Shown one piece after another: positions 13,920-26,106 of a stretch of DNA of 64,000 bases. The position numbers were made by a program, and so were the translations under genes. The stretch covers positions 620,001 to 684,000 of the forward strand of contig VTFK01000264.1 in NCBI GenBank assembly GCA_009617715.1, read 5' to 3'. The notes below the pieces were generated by a model. The model did no database searches, had not been told where the DNA came from, and worked only from the letters and a program-made list of their open reading frames with translations. Position 1 is the stretch's first letter. Every line of letters begins with the position of its first letter. Source of the stretch: Plectrocnemia conspersa (Eukaryota; Arthropoda; Insecta; Trichoptera; Polycentropodidae).

Positions 13920-14553
13920 TAGGGATTCCAATCCCGGGATCCCGGACGATTTTCAATACCCGATGAGTCCCGGGACTATAAAACATAATCCCGAATTTTT
14001 CGGATTGGTTATTTATCAAGCACAATCGAATTATTATTGACAACATCGTTATATTTCGTGTACAAACTTGCGCGAGTTGCACGTGTCATCTGTGAATCTT
14101 AGAGGCTGTGAGTCTGAACGTGCTTTTTCAGCAGCAGGCTGCTTAGGAACCAAAATCAGATCAAGGCTAAATGATAAAACACTTGATGCTTTGATGTTAC
14201 TTCGTGAGTTTTATTCAAAATAATGTTTTCAATTAATTGTGTCTATGAATGTATATAGTATGTCCATACAATTTCAAAATTTCATTTTTTTCTTCTCAAA
14301 TAAATATATAAGACCTTCCCTTTTTTATTTTTATTATAGTATTTTCTATTTTAAGTCCAAGACTAAAATTATACGTACTTTATACATTGTACGCTATAAA
14401 AAACAGATGTAAAATATATTGTATTATTAATTTTAAATTATTTTTTATCGATAAAATAACATGAAAATTATCGGGACTGGTCGGGATCCCGGATCGACTA
14501 ATTGCAATACCGAAATCCCGGGATCAAAATTTTGGCCAGGATTGGAATCCCTA
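13920..14553 (+). mobile_element. hAT deletion derivative, copy A
   Basis: 634 bp with terminal inverted repeats starting TAGGGATTCCAATCCCGGG and rich in further CCCGGGATC blocks. An exact 8-bp target duplication, GCTATAAC, occupies 13912-13919 and 14554-14561. The plus strand keeps the last codons of a transposase, reading ESERAFSAAGCLGTKIRSRL and then LDALMLLREFYSK before a stop (about 14080-14223). This is the hAT C-terminal dimerisation (hATC) domain. The rest of the transposase is gone, so movement must have depended on a full-length relative. Inserted in the Helitron helicase. Confidence 0.9.
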
Positions 14554-14580
14554 GCTATAACGCATACCAATGGTTCCGAC

Positions 14581-15244
14581 TAGGGATTCCAATCCCGGGC
14601 CAAAATTTTGATCCCGGGATTTCGGTATTGCAATTAGTCGATCCCGGGATCCCGGGACCAGTCCCGGGATAATTTTCGTGTTTTTTATCGATAAAAATAA
14701 TTTAAAATGAATAATACAATATATTTTTACATCTGTTTTTTATAACGTACAATGTATAAAGTACGTAAAATTTTAGTCTTGGACTTAAAATAAAAAATAA
14801 TATAATAAAAATAAAAAAGGGAAGGTCTTATATATTCATTTGAGAAGAAAAAAATGAACTTTTGACAATGTATGTACATAGGTATGTACATTCATAGACA
14901 CAATTAATTGAAAACATTATTTTGAATAAAACTCACGAATTAACATCAAAGCATCAAGTGTTTTATCATTTAGCCTTGATCTGATTTTGGTTCCAAAGCA
15001 GCCTGCTGCTGAAAAAGCACGTTCAGACTCACAGCCTCAAAGATTCACAGATGACACGTGCAACTCGCGCAAGTTTGTACACGAAATATAACGATGTTGT
15101 CAATAATAATTCGATTGTGCTTCATAAATCAACCAATCCAAAAAATTCGGGATTATGTTTTATAATCCCGGGACTCATCGGGTATTGAAAATCGTTCGGG
15201 ATCATGGGATCCCGGGATTCGGGATCCCGGGATTGGAATCCCTA
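14581..15244 (-). mobile_element. hAT deletion derivative, copy B
   Basis: 664 bp of the same family as copy A in the opposite orientation, only 27 bp to its right. An exact 8-bp target duplication GTTCCGAC lies at 14573-14580 and 15245-15252. The minus strand carries the same hATC tail (FSAAGCFGTKIRSRLNDKT). Extra CCCGGGATC repeats near the right end account for the greater length. Confidence 0.9.
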
Positions 15245-15788
15245 GTTCCGACAAATATGCCATTTCTATTCAACCAACTGCAATTTTCAATTTAACTGGT
15301 TTTTGCAATAACGATAAATAAATCACAAGGTTAATCGTTGCAAGTATGTCGATTGAATTTGAAGAATCGATGTTTTTCTCATGGTTAATTATACGCTTCG
15401 TGCTCCCGTGTAGGAAAACCAAGCGATATGCTTGTATTATATTATATATGCGCCAAAAACATCCTATATCCCAGAGCATTTCAATGATCATGAATGTTAA
15501 TAATTCATTAATTTAAATTTATTTAATTAAAGTAAAATTAATATGGAATTAATATCTTACATTTAATTATTTTGTAAAATATCCAGATGACGCTAAAGCT
15601 GAAGAAGAAGAAAAATCACTCTCAAAAACAAAACAGCAATAAAACAGAAAAAATGAATTATTCCACAATTTAATTAATGTCATTTTAATTGAATAAATGA
15701 ATTGATATCGAACTTCAATTGTATTTATTTAATTAATATACATATATATTCAAATTTAGCAATAGCGAAGCATTTCCGGGTCAACTAG

Positions 15789-15905
15789 TTGTTGATAAAG
15801 AGCATAAAGAGCATAAAGAGCAAAGGATCTAGATTATATTCCAGTGGTACTCTAAAATGAACGAAATACACATCGAAACGACGGATCCATAGCTCATATT
15901 TAAAA
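15789..15905 (-). pseudogene. Jockey-type reverse transcriptase fragment
   Basis: The minus strand reads LDPLLFMLFMLFINN, matching the GxPQGSxLGPLLFxLYINDL motif just before the catalytic YADD of jockey-clade LINE reverse transcriptases. The 'LFM' unit is tripled at DNA level ('agcataaag' repeats). The same region occurs at about 21735-21840. The Helitron terminus abuts it directly, so the Helitron landed in this LINE. Confidence 0.6.
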
Positions 15906-18900
15906 CACGGTTACTAATTCTAACGTTTGGATGACCCTTTATAATTATTCTTAAACTCTTTAATAAAGTATTTTATTGAATAACATCTCACAGAATGCAA
16001 GTTATTTAGTATCACATATTATTTTCTTATTTCATATGGCTAGGCAATATATTTTTTAGAACAGAAATATTTCTCTGCGAGCACTTTGAGAATTTATATA
16101 TTAAAAGCGAATTGAAAAGATTGTAATTTTTGATACTGTGCGTTTACAAACCAAAGCTTTTGAAAAGGGTGAGCTTGTGAATTTAAAGATAACAACCAAA
16201 CCATAGAGTTTCTAGATGTTTACTTAAATCTTTACTTTTTAATTGTGGTATGTTTTATTATAGTAGTCAGATTTTTTTGCTTCTGTCTACTTTAAAAATA
16301 TATAGTGTCATAACACACATATCTTTTATACTAATACCGATCATTAATATGTATTAAACTTTTATTAAAATGCTAAGCTCAATATAACATTGTATCTCAC
16401 ATAATATTTTATTTTAATATCTACGTACACCATTTGGAAAATAATAAACTCTAATCTTTTTCGCAAACATTTTAAATTCCGGACGCAACAAACAATACTC
16501 TATTATTAAACGTGCTGTTGCAAATATATTTATGTTATATTATCAACATCTATTTAATAGTATTATGTATTGCTTTATATATTTTACACTGTGCGGAATT
16601 AACTCTACTACGTTAAAACTAATTTAAATATTAATTATTTTAAGGTACGTATTTGCCTTTACTGTTTTTACGAATAAATTCTTTCGCCCTTAGCTTTATA
16701 AAATTTTTGCCAAAGCATACACACGACGAATCTATTGAATAGAATGGAACGTATCAAAGATGACTAGGAATGCATATTATAATAAATACATATAATACCT
16801 ATAGTAATATATATGTTTTAATATTTTTGCGTTATTTTAATTAGTATGTTAATTATCTTTTTTTACTGGATTTGTAATTGTTATTTTTTTTAGTACACTT
16901 TAATGATTTTATCTAATTATAATATTTCTTTTTTTCTAAAACACCTATTTCACCTACATAAACCACAAAAGCTCATGTAGAGAATTTAAGGGCGAAATGT
17001 ATATTACACTAAAAAAAGTGTTTTGAGGTGTATTCAATGACCAATTAAAGAAATTCAACCGTTTTTTATTATAAATCTCTGCATACTAAAAATAGTGTGA
17101 ATAAATTAATTTTGATGTACTTTTTAATCCTACACCATGATGGACATCCAATTCATGTCACTAGCGCAAAGCCAATCACTTATATTTTTTAACCATTCAG
17201 TTTTTAAAACTTTAATTTGAATTTATTATACTTCGGTGTACAAATGGACGCTATATACATATATTTAAAAAAAAGCGATTTAATTTAAAATTTTCAGGCA
17301 CATGAAATAATCCAGACTTGTTTTATTGATTGTATTCGTATGGGTAATACCCATATAATTATAATAATAATAAAACGTTTTATCGATTTATGCCAGCTCT
17401 GCGTATTTTGCGTACGTGTGCATGTGTGAGTCTATATTCAAGTAATAGTGAAAATACATATTTTAATTGCCATGAAATTTCAAAAGGTTTTTCTCAATCT
17501 ATTATAAATTTAATAATATGCTTTTAAAAGACTATTCATGATTTTAAGAACGCAATTCAAATACTTAATTAGGTACTTGTAACGTACGATGGCAAGGACG
17601 TTTAAAATTGGAATATAATTATACACATACATTGAGCTATGTTATCTGGTATACGTTTGACTCGTCTATATAAAAATAATATAAATATAAAAATAAATAT
17701 TTCGCACAAATTAAATAAAAAAATCATATTTATGTAATATCACATTAACTGGTGTGCTTGTGTTTTGGATAAAAATTGGAAGCTCTGACGTTTACTGCAC
17801 TAGGTGATTATGTTAGTGTCACAGTGCCCTCGAGCTTTGATGCGTCTAACATCTTTAAGGCTTTACTGCATATATTTTCTATATGCTGATGAAATGTATA
17901 GTCCTCGTGAAATATGACACGCAAATTGCTTACCACTTTTATGCGACGAAGCACATTATTATCCATTTTATAATGAAACTAGCAGTTAATAAGTGTGTGT
18001 AAATACCGGACCTCTAACTTTTTGCGTTTTAAATTTTATTTTTGATTCGTTATTATTTTTTCGAATATATTTTTAGTATTCAATTGTTCAAGATATAAAT
18101 TTATTCTTTAGATATTTAAGCTATGGCGTAGGGTATGTGTGGGATGCAAGGGCATTTGTAAGTTTTAAATTTGTTTGTTATTGACTAGTTAGGTCATATC
18201 AATAACATTTAGGTAGATTATACTTTTTCGAACTAAATTTTTCATTTTCTTGATATTATTTTTATTTTTTCACTACAAATATAATATATTTTTTAATAAG
18301 TTAACATTTATATAAATAATATTTCTTATTTTTATTGAATAAAATAAAAACCGTAATTAAGCATATTATTATTAAGAAACGTAATTGCTGTTCCAGCGAT
18401 TGTTTCCATGATAAAAGCCAGTGCTATTTTTTGTGAGCTTTATTGTAGGATTAAAAAAGCAACCGATACGTTGCTACGGATCTCGATACACAAAAACATG
18501 CATTTAATCAATCAAGTCTCTTTCGATATTGTATAAAATACATAAAATGATTTGAGCTTTTATATACACATCCCTTTTAATGCTTTTCTATAAAGGATAT
18601 GTACAAACAATTGTAATTAAATATATTACTAAAAGCAAAAAAAATGCAAATCCGAATATATAGCAATTTTGCAATAAAGACCCGTTATGTGCGGATATGC
18701 TAGCATATAATATTAGAGGTACAAGCTCACATAAAAAGTCTGATTCCGACTATATATATGAACTTACAATATGAATCTAATGGCCAATCAATTTCCAAAA
18801 ATGATATAAATACTTAACAATAAATATATATATTAGTGTATTATTTTTAATTTGTACATTATATAATTTGCTTCAAAATATTTAAAATTCTTCTCATAAC

Positions 18901-18974
18901 ATACATGAAAATTAAATTCATTATAATAATATTATAAAATATAAGTGTAAGCTAAATATGTTTGCTTGTTTATT
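15906..18974. other. Gene-free AT-rich stretch
   Basis: No protein, RNA or bounded repeat is supported. Short similarities between 11700-11770 and 17745-17800 ('gtgtttt.ggataaaaa.tggaag') suggest further decayed repeats. Confidence 0.45.
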
Positions 18975-19870
18975 CATTATGCGCCAAGCACACACGTACG
19001 GATTTGTCCGAAGGACACCCGGGCTTCGCCACACACGCAAAATGTCTGAGCTCGGACATCCGTTTGTCTGAGCTCGGACAAATTCTTATCGCACATCAGA
19101 TTTACGTGTTTTTAGGCGATTCTGCATTTCAACTAAACAAGCATATTAAAAAGTAGATACAAAATGTCAAAAAATACATTTTCAGGGGTAATAATATTGA
19201 GTGACCGATGGGTCATAACGTAATAAAACATTATCAGCAAAATCTTATTTACTGATGGCAGCAACTTTGGCACAAAATAATAAAGGCGAGCGGAAATGGA
19301 CAAGTCATAAAATCACTTAAGGAACAAATTTTAACAAAAATTACCGAAAACCATCGGATGCGGATAACACAATTACGATACATTTTAATTACCTAGATAA
19401 TTGACAAGAGTGGAGAGCCGAGGACTGCCTAAAAAAACATGCATATTTCCATCGATACTGTAAACCACAGTAAACTAACTATCAAAGAATGACCAAAAAA
19501 AGGTCAGTTTTAGCTGATTTGCTTTCAATTTTATTAAAGCTGAGATGAAATATGAGCTCGATTTTCAATATTGTCGAAGAAAAGTTAAATTTATACAGTG
19601 TATAAATTTATATAGTAAAGTCTAAATTAAAATGACATTTATTAATAATAATAATATATACATACATATACATACCTTGATCTCTTCATACATATTCAAT
19701 AATGATAATAACTTTAATACTGAGCGCGAACAACGGACAGACGGCAAACAGATCCGTCCGAAGTTTTTAACAGCAAACACGGTCGGATTTGTCCGTCGGA
19801 CATCCGTCTCGGACAAATCCGGCGGGCAGTACGTGCGTGTTTGCGGATCTGCCGGCCGGAGGAGATTTAA
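18975..19870 (-). repeat. GGACAAATCCG repeat, copy X (inverted relative to 44040-45812)
   Basis: Both ends are rich in CGGATTTGTCC / GGACAAATCCG palindromic pairs and CACACACGTACGG-like motifs. The interior matches the reverse complement of 44820-45810: 'aattcttatcg.aca...tttacgtgttttta', 'ttggcacaaa', 'aaatcacttaag', 'aaaccatcggrtgcg' and 'tcgatactgtaaacca'. No transposase is present. It looks like a non-autonomous DNA element with GC-rich termini in an AT-rich interior; superfamily unknown. Confidence 0.6.
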
Positions 19871-20428
19871 ACTTTAATTATACATTTTATTTAAATTTTT
19901 TTTATTCTCCTACGTGTATTATAAAAAACTGTGTCACACTTTAATAAAACACTATTAAAAAACATTCTAAGAGTTTATTATTCTTTTCGGTATTATGAAC
20001 ACGACGAATAAATGATCATATAAGAGTATTATTGAATTAATTTAATGTTACTTATTTAACCTAATTTTGCAAACTAAAATAAAAGGCAACCCCAACTTTT
20101 CACTTACTTGAAAAAATGAAAAATATATTTCTAATATTAAGAACATTGAGGAAAACGTAACATTTCAAGTTAACAACTTAGCGTAGAAAGCAAAAGAAAC
20201 CCATTTTGACGGGCTTAAATAAAATACCATATAATAAATAAATATGTATAAATAGATAAAAATGTAAGATAGTGGATTGCATTATTAAAACATAAATTAA
20301 TAGTCATTAATAGTTAATACATAATAATACCAATGATAAAAAATAAATGTGATTATTAGTTAAGTATATCAGGCAATGTCCGTGTTAATCTTATCTTTTA
20401 TTATAATAATCAGCTGCTTATATTTATC
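19871..20428. other. Intergenic AT-rich DNA
   Basis: Nothing supported beyond low-complexity AT sequence. Confidence 0.5.
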
Positions 20429-20492
20429 ACAAAATAACTGCATCTTTTAAATCAAATATATTGTTTTGATTTGAAAGATGCAGTTATTTTGT
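20429..20492. repeat. Near-perfect hairpin, about 28-bp stem
   Basis: ACAAAATAACTGCATC and the following bases on the left pair with GATGCAGTTATTTTGT on the right, with a 7-nt AT loop and at most one mismatch. It could be a young foldback element or an RNA hairpin of siRNA/miRNA type. It matches no miRNA I know. Confidence 0.7.
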
Positions 20493-20639
20493 AGAATATA
20501 AAACATATAATATTTATTATTGTTTATTTGAGACTTATATTGTGACACAAAATAAAATTGATAGATTTTTCGATGTAATTATAAATTTTACTTTTACTAT
20601 TATAAGAAACGTTAAAATAAATACTTAACAATGACAAAG

Positions 20640-21840
20640 ATAAAGGTAATCTGCTCAATTTTATTTTTTATTGCAAATCTGATCATGTTGGTCATACTAC
20701 AAACGTTAGCAACGTCCCACAAAAATTCTTCAAGCACCTCATAGCTATCGCCGAAAAGATCCTTGTGTTTGACAAGCTCATTGTGAAGCTCGATGGCTCG
20801 TGCAAATGTGGCGTTCTAAAGCTTCGGCGTCCTGGCCACACGGGCAAGAATAAGGAACGCGATCGCGATTCTCCAGGGCACTCTAAAGCTCGCAGTTTAA
20901 TGTCGCCGTACATTACCGGATTTTAGACACCACCACTTAACCGTCTCCATAAAGGATAGTGATGCCGGAGACCATCAGCAGCTAAATCGCGACGGTCAAT
21001 GAATTGTATCCTAACGCTTTTAGCAAAAAGGCACAAGGATACAAATTCACTGCACCTCTTGTGGAGATATCTCAGATTTTTTTAAAATTCTCTTGAACAA
21101 CAAGAAGTACATAGTCGAGGACGCTACGTATCACCAATAATTTATTACGGATTGCAATAATGCTGGAATTTCAATAACGGTATTACCGAAATAAAAGCAG
21201 TCAGTACCGGTATTATCATTATCTTAATTAATTACCCGAAAAATTAATCCGAATTCCACTCGCATGAAAAGGCATTCGAATACCCTGGCAACTATTGTTC
21301 CCACATAAAATATTTAAATTACTAATTATTTTAATTAAAAAACTTTATTTTATAATCATTGCTTTCTACCATCGTGACGCATTGGGGTAACCTGTTAGGT
21401 TACGATTGTCTTAATTTAATCTAAATAAATAATAAAAAAAATAATGAAACCGAGCGTCCTAGAAACCGAACGTCTCCATTCCTGCTCGAACGTCACTCCC
21501 AAGTCATCGACTGAAGTATTTCTGCTTAAAACACCTCCACCTAAACTGTAAGAGAATTCCGCCAGGCAGGGGTATCTGAAAACGCGACAAGCCAATGCTG
21601 AAAGGTAGTCAGTCGATTGTCGATCAACCACTTCCACAGCAACTCTTCTCTAAAGAAAGTGAATCCAAATTTTAGCAAATAGCGTGAAACATTTTCATGT
21701 CATCAGCCCATAATAAATAGTCTGAGATCTTATTTGCATGTACATACCATGTCGTTGATAAAGAGCCATATTGGATCCCTATGGTACTACAAAATGAATG
21801 AAATACTAATCGGAGCAACGATTTTTTAGCTCACATAATA
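20640..21840 (-). pseudogene. Jockey-type LINE, 3' half of ORF2, broken
   Basis: On the minus strand, in order, are GSNMALYQRH (the PQGSxLGPL region, about 21735-21790), then SVDDLGVTFEQEW and SRTLGFIIFF (about 21430-21520), a LGYNSLTVRRDLAADGLRH-like block near 20975-21020, a CPCGQDAEALERH block near 20835-20860, and a tail IELHNELVKHKDLFGDSYEV. This is the layout of the C-terminal half of a jockey-clade reverse transcriptase. Frames shift several times and stops are frequent. The same tail recurs near 29640-29800 and 35640-35725, and the middle at 38200-38620. Confidence 0.65.
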
Positions 21841-22149
21841 TTTAACCAAAAAAAAAAATATTTATTATTAAAAAAACCCCACTGTTTTGGGATAAAATCA
21901 ATATGGAAAATATTTTGTTTATATAAATATACATTGGTTTAAAAATATGCACTACGAATATTTTACCTGGCACCAACTTTTGTGGTAAATAACACAATCG
22001 CGTCACACAGCCCAGCGTGCTGTGCATACTAGAGGTGGAAACAACAAGAGCAACATGAATTTATATTTCATCAACAAAGATTCTGAAAATACCTCCCATT
22101 GATATATTTGCAACAAAAGATTATAAGCGCTACTCGCAACGTTATATTC

Positions 22150-22630
22150 GGCAACGTCACAATTGAGCGCGGACAACGAATACGATCAATTGGGCGACGG
22201 CGATTGGACGACGGACAAATGGGCGATGGTCTTTTGGGCGATACAATAATAATGCAATACAAATAAATTTGCAATAAAAAGCTTATTTTTATCGTTTTAT
22301 TTAGTAGCATGGCCCTATTATTAAATAATTTACTAACATGATTTACTACATATTAAAATATATACATTCGAACACACGAAAATAAAAATTACTAATATTA
22401 CGGTCTGAACAAAACAAAGAATATATATTTTTACTAAATCATAAAATATTTTTTTGATTGTTAGATTTTTTTATTCAAGAACTTGTGAGAGTTATCATAA
22501 AACCCGATATCATAAAACATTTTGGCTTAAGCCGGTAGTTTTAACATCACTACTGATAAATGCTTATCGTTGATTTTGCCCTTTATGCGATATTCTTTTT
22601 AAGTTTTGAGCCTTAGAAATTACTGTGCAT
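22150..22630 (+). mobile_element. MITE with GGGCGA-repeat terminus, left part (copy 1)
   Basis: The left end is an array of short units, 'aattgggcgacgg', 'ttggacgacggac', 'aatgggcgatgg', 'tttgggcgatac', followed by 'aataataatgcaatac'. The same array and following sequence occur at 29801-29850, and an inverted array at 30500-30602. The interior shares 'gttttgagccttrgaaattactgtg' with that copy. A second MITE interrupts the right side at 22631. Confidence 0.6.
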
Positions 22631-23257
22631 GGGCGTGCGTCAAAAGAGCGCTGCATTATAAGCGCTGCGTCATAAGAACGTTAACCAAAGTAGCGCTGTA
22701 ACAGAATAGCGTGCGTCAAATGCGCAGACAGTCATATGAGCGTTTGACAAAAGGGAGCACGTCATAAGAGCGCAAAAATACTTGGAGAAAGTCTAGTAAT
22801 AAATATTTTAGGAATTAGGTATACAAAATATTTATAAATTGTGAGAAATTTACAAAGAATAAAAATTCACAAGATACAGGCGGTAAAATTAGTATTTTAT
22901 GTGCCAGAACGTAATGACGATTAAAATGATTAGCCAATGAAAACAATATTATTTATTAATTATTACGTACATACGAAAGTATGGCTCCTAATCCCCATAC
23001 GTACGATATACTTATATTTTATACTAAAATGAAAACGCTGATTTTCCATTTATCATTACATTTGTTCTGTAATATTTCAATAAATTGACAAATAATTATC
23101 GACTCGACTTGCAATAAATGCGTACAGTTATGGTGCAGGTATATGGCCCGCCAGACCTTTTTTTTATTTTAGACAACTAAACTTTGGTAAGCGCTCTTAT
23201 GATGCAGCGCTCATAAGATGGCGCTCATTTGACGCACGCTCTTTTGACCGGCCGCCC
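22631..23257. mobile_element. MITE with GTCAAAAGAGCG-repeat termini
   Basis: About 627 bp bounded by inverted termini that start GGGCG and contain GTCAAAAGAGCG, then several degenerate 'gcgctgcgtcataagagcg' units on both sides (22631-22780 and 23190-23257). The interior is AT-rich and non-coding. A target duplication could not be fixed. Confidence 0.65.
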
Positions 23258-23513
23258 ATTTGAACGTTTGAAACAATATTTCAACAAAAAGCATCTTGTA
23301 TATTTTAAATAATACGACGTGGAACAAAGCGCGGTATGAAAGCCATTTATTAATAAACATATATTAAAATATCTAGTACATCATATTTTGTTGCGTTCTA
23401 TACTAGAGAAAAAACGCCTATGCACGACATATTACTATATATAAGTGTAAAAGCTAAAAGAGATATCATCTCTGGTCTTACTTTATTGTGCATCCAATTA
23501 TAAGTCCTTAATG

Positions 23514-26106
23514 CAGCGGTTTCCAACCTTTTTGTTACTACGCCTCCCCAAAAAAAATTTTTTTTTCCGTGCCTCCCTTACCTTTTATTTTTTAATATAT
23601 TAAATAATATAGACACGTTTTAAATAATAAAAACTTTATTACAAAAATAAACTGAAAACCACAATTAACAGAATAATAACAAGGTTTAGTTATAACATAC
23701 ACATACGTGTATATTTATTTTTTTATATATAAGTTTTTTTTAAACAATTAAACCAACTACATCTATCGCATAAAAAATTTAATGCGACGGTTGTTGTTGT
23801 TTATTAACACAAAGCTTATCAAATCTTGGGGGCAATGTGGAGAGTGCCACTCGTATCTCTTTTTCGACTACTAACCTGTTGCGATATTTAGTTTTCATTG
23901 CAGCCAGTGCCGAAAAGCCCGTTTCGCATAAATACGACGTTACAAACGGTAGAAGCACTTGCATTGTTTTTGCAATACAAAGATTCATACTCTCCTTTAA
24001 GATTCATCCAAAATTGAATTAAAGGTTTCATTTTGAAACTTTTGTTTTAGTAGGCTATCGCATGATAATTCTATAAGTTTTTTCCTTTTCAATGGTTGTC
24101 AGCTCAAATTTGTCGTTTTCATCGTCGATAAATGGATTCTGTACCCACAAAACTTTGAGAAATCAAGGTCTTTAAAATAATTTGAAAAAATGCAGCACTA
24201 GACCATCCACGTGTTCAATAAAAGATTCTTGCTTGTTTCAATATTGGCTGTGGCCCAGAAATCTTTGACAGTGAAAACATGTCCAACTCATTCTTTTGTA
24301 AATTTGACTTCCATAACTTCAACTTTTTTTAATGAAAGCTTTTACTTTGTCTTTTTTTGAACAAGTGGATGCATTTGTGATCCCTGCATTGATTTATTCA
24401 AACTGCTCAATTTTCCAAAAATTTCAACTAAATAGGCAAGTTTAACAAGGAAATTATCGTTCGTACACAAATGTGCCTCTTCGTGGTGATTTTCTTCGAG
24501 AAAGGCTGTTATTTCTTCTTTGAGTTCAAATACCCTTTGAATCGCTTTTGCACGAGATAGCCAGCGAACTTCACAATAATACAGAAGTGAGGTATAATTA
24601 GCTTCCATATCTACACACAACTTTGCAAACAGCCTAGATCTCAAAGGACTGTTCTTAATGTAGTTTATAATTTTTATAATTTTTGTAAAAATGTTGTTAA
24701 GTTCCTATTTTTCCATATTTTTTGACACTAGAGCTGCTCTGTGAAGCATACAGTGCGTCCAGATAGCATGTGGTGCTTTCTTTTTAACTAATGCTTGAAG
24801 ACCTGCTTTGTGTCCGGACATTGAGTGAGCTCCGTCAGTACACAGTCCAATACAATTACTCCACGTTATGTCGTTTTCTTTAAAAAAACTGTCCATTATA
24901 TTAAAAATTTCAATGGATGTGGTCTTTCCAGGAATGGGTTTGCAAAATAATATATCTTCTAATATATTATTTTCCACAACATATCGAACATATGCAATTA
25001 AATGGGCATCTTTAGCTATATCAGTTGCCTCATCTACTTGTATGGCGAATTTCGAAGTACGCAGCCGAGAAACTAATTGATTCTTCTTCCGACTGTATTA
25101 TCAGCAAGCGGAATTTGTTGCAACTGTTTTGCATATGATTCGCCGAACAATATTCGGAGCATATTAATATCTGCTGGTAAAATTAGAGTTCCTCCTATTG
25201 TATGTGGTTTCTTACATTTTGCGATTCGGTAAGAGACATGGTACGAAGCCAATAATGCATTTGGTGATACAGAAAGAATATTTTTGAACGTTTGTTTTTG
25301 ATTATTAAGCTCATCCAATTTTCTTTCAAAATATTCTATGGACTTATCAACGTATTCAGAATGTAGAGTTTCATGGTGCCGTTTTAATTTGACTGGTCTC
25401 ATACTATCTGAAGCCAAAACTTTCGAACACAACAAACACATTGGTTTTTCCAAGCCATCTATAATGACAGTAGTGAATCCTAATGATAAATAGGATGAAC
25501 TGTATTGTCTTTTCTTGGGAGCTTTACTTCCCTTGTACTTTTTTTGATTTTATTCCCACTAGTATCAGCATCAGTATCTTCATTATTGTTGACTTTTCTC
25601 TTGTAACCACTCAAAAATTTATCCATTCGTCTAAAAAATATTTTATTGATATAAATTAAAATCAATGATAGTTTAAATAAAAAAAAAATGAAGTTTAAAA
25701 TATACTAACGATTATTTTCAAGAAGAAATCACGTCAGAAACAATTAAAAAAAACAATATCACGCCCGCCGACACGCTTCAGTTGACACGAGTGACATTTA
25801 AATTTGAGGTTATTGTTTTATGCAACTAGCGGTCGTTTTGTGTATTACCGAAACAGAGCGTTTGCAAACGCGCCATTTTTAAATTTCTCCGCTCCAGATA
25901 ATTTTTTTAATAGGAATTAAATATATGTAAATGTAAAAAAATTAACATTCATGCACTGAATTTTCACTGTTACGTTAATATATCTAGTTTTATTCATTTG
26001 TAGATATTATGGTATAAAAAATAATTCATTAAAAAATGTTGGCGCCTCCCCTGGCAATAATCCGCCCCTCCCCTGGGAGGCGCGCCTCCCAGGTTGGAAA
26101 CCGCTG
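23514..26106 (-). mobile_element. Complete hAT element, Buster type
   Basis: 2593 bp with perfect 16-bp terminal inverted repeats CAGCGGTTTCCAACCT and an exact 8-bp target duplication CCTTAATG at 23506-23513 and 26107-26114. TA in positions 4-5 of the duplication fits the nnnTAnnn preference reported for Buster hATs. Subterminal DNA is rich in 'cgcctccc' blocks. It encodes one broken transposase on the minus strand. Confidence 0.95.
23779..25626 (-). pseudogene. Buster-type hAT transposase (ZBED/SCAND3-like), inactivated
   Basis: About 610 codons, the normal size. It starts MDKFLSGYKRK at 25626. Next come a BED-type zinc finger (CLLC ... KRHHETLH), the RNase-H-like core with FAIQVDEATDIAK (first Asp) and GLCTDGAHSMSG (second Asp), the HCMLHR segment, the insertion domain with SLLYYCEVRWLSRAKA, and the hATC domain LCETGFSALAAMKTKYRNRL. 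Disabling changes seen: a frameshift near 25490, a frameshift or small deletion near 25075, an in-frame TAG near 24705, and frame breaks near 24340 and 24000. Related proteins occur as domesticated ZBED genes, but the damage and terminal repeats show this is a dead transposon. Confidence 0.92.

Larger units (their letters stand above)
13270..15490 (+). pseudogene. Helitron PIF1-like helicase, broken and split by two insertions
   Basis: The Rep/helicase protein of Helitrons drives rolling-circle transposition. Here only helicase pieces remain: LRGNEQPFGGALILLVGNF, then TPADELNACLK and RHVNTFTLTG, LNI.NGKITIDELTG, and after the insertions TNMPFLFNQLQF, INKSQG, FSHG.LYA.CSRVGKPSD and VYAP-like blocks. 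These correspond in order to the PIF1-like helicase core and its C-terminal motifs. Multiple stops and frameshifts occur outside the insertions too, so the gene was dying independently of them. The Rep domain is absent. The reading across the two insertion points is continuous once the inserted DNA is ignored, which fixes the insertion boundaries independently of the terminal repeats. Confidence 0.75.
12595..15788 (+). mobile_element. Helitron with both termini, carrying two nested hAT derivatives
   Basis: The left end begins TCTACAATATATGAATAAAA and is followed by 'aactactgaaccgattt', a sequence common just inside the 5' ends of insect Helitrons. The right end reads 'gcgaagcatttccgggtcaactag', close to the usual Helitron 3' end with terminal CTAG (15785-15788). 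The element sits between an A (12594) and a T (15789), the expected AT insertion site. Removing the two hAT insertions and their target copies leaves about 1.9 kb, so it is a deletion derivative retaining only part of the helicase. Three copies of an 'acccataaattaartttt.gatg.tcgc' motif lie in the 5' non-coding part near 12810, 12880 and 13017. Confidence 0.75.

Noticed and set aside
13819..14082. 87-codon minus-strand open frame
   Set aside because: Antisense to the Helitron helicase and the hAT copy A terminus; crosses an insertion boundary.
19622..19877. Overlapping open frames on both strands rich in R/S/G
   Set aside because: They arise from the palindromic GGACAAATCCG terminus of the repeat; same cause for frames at 43971-44267.
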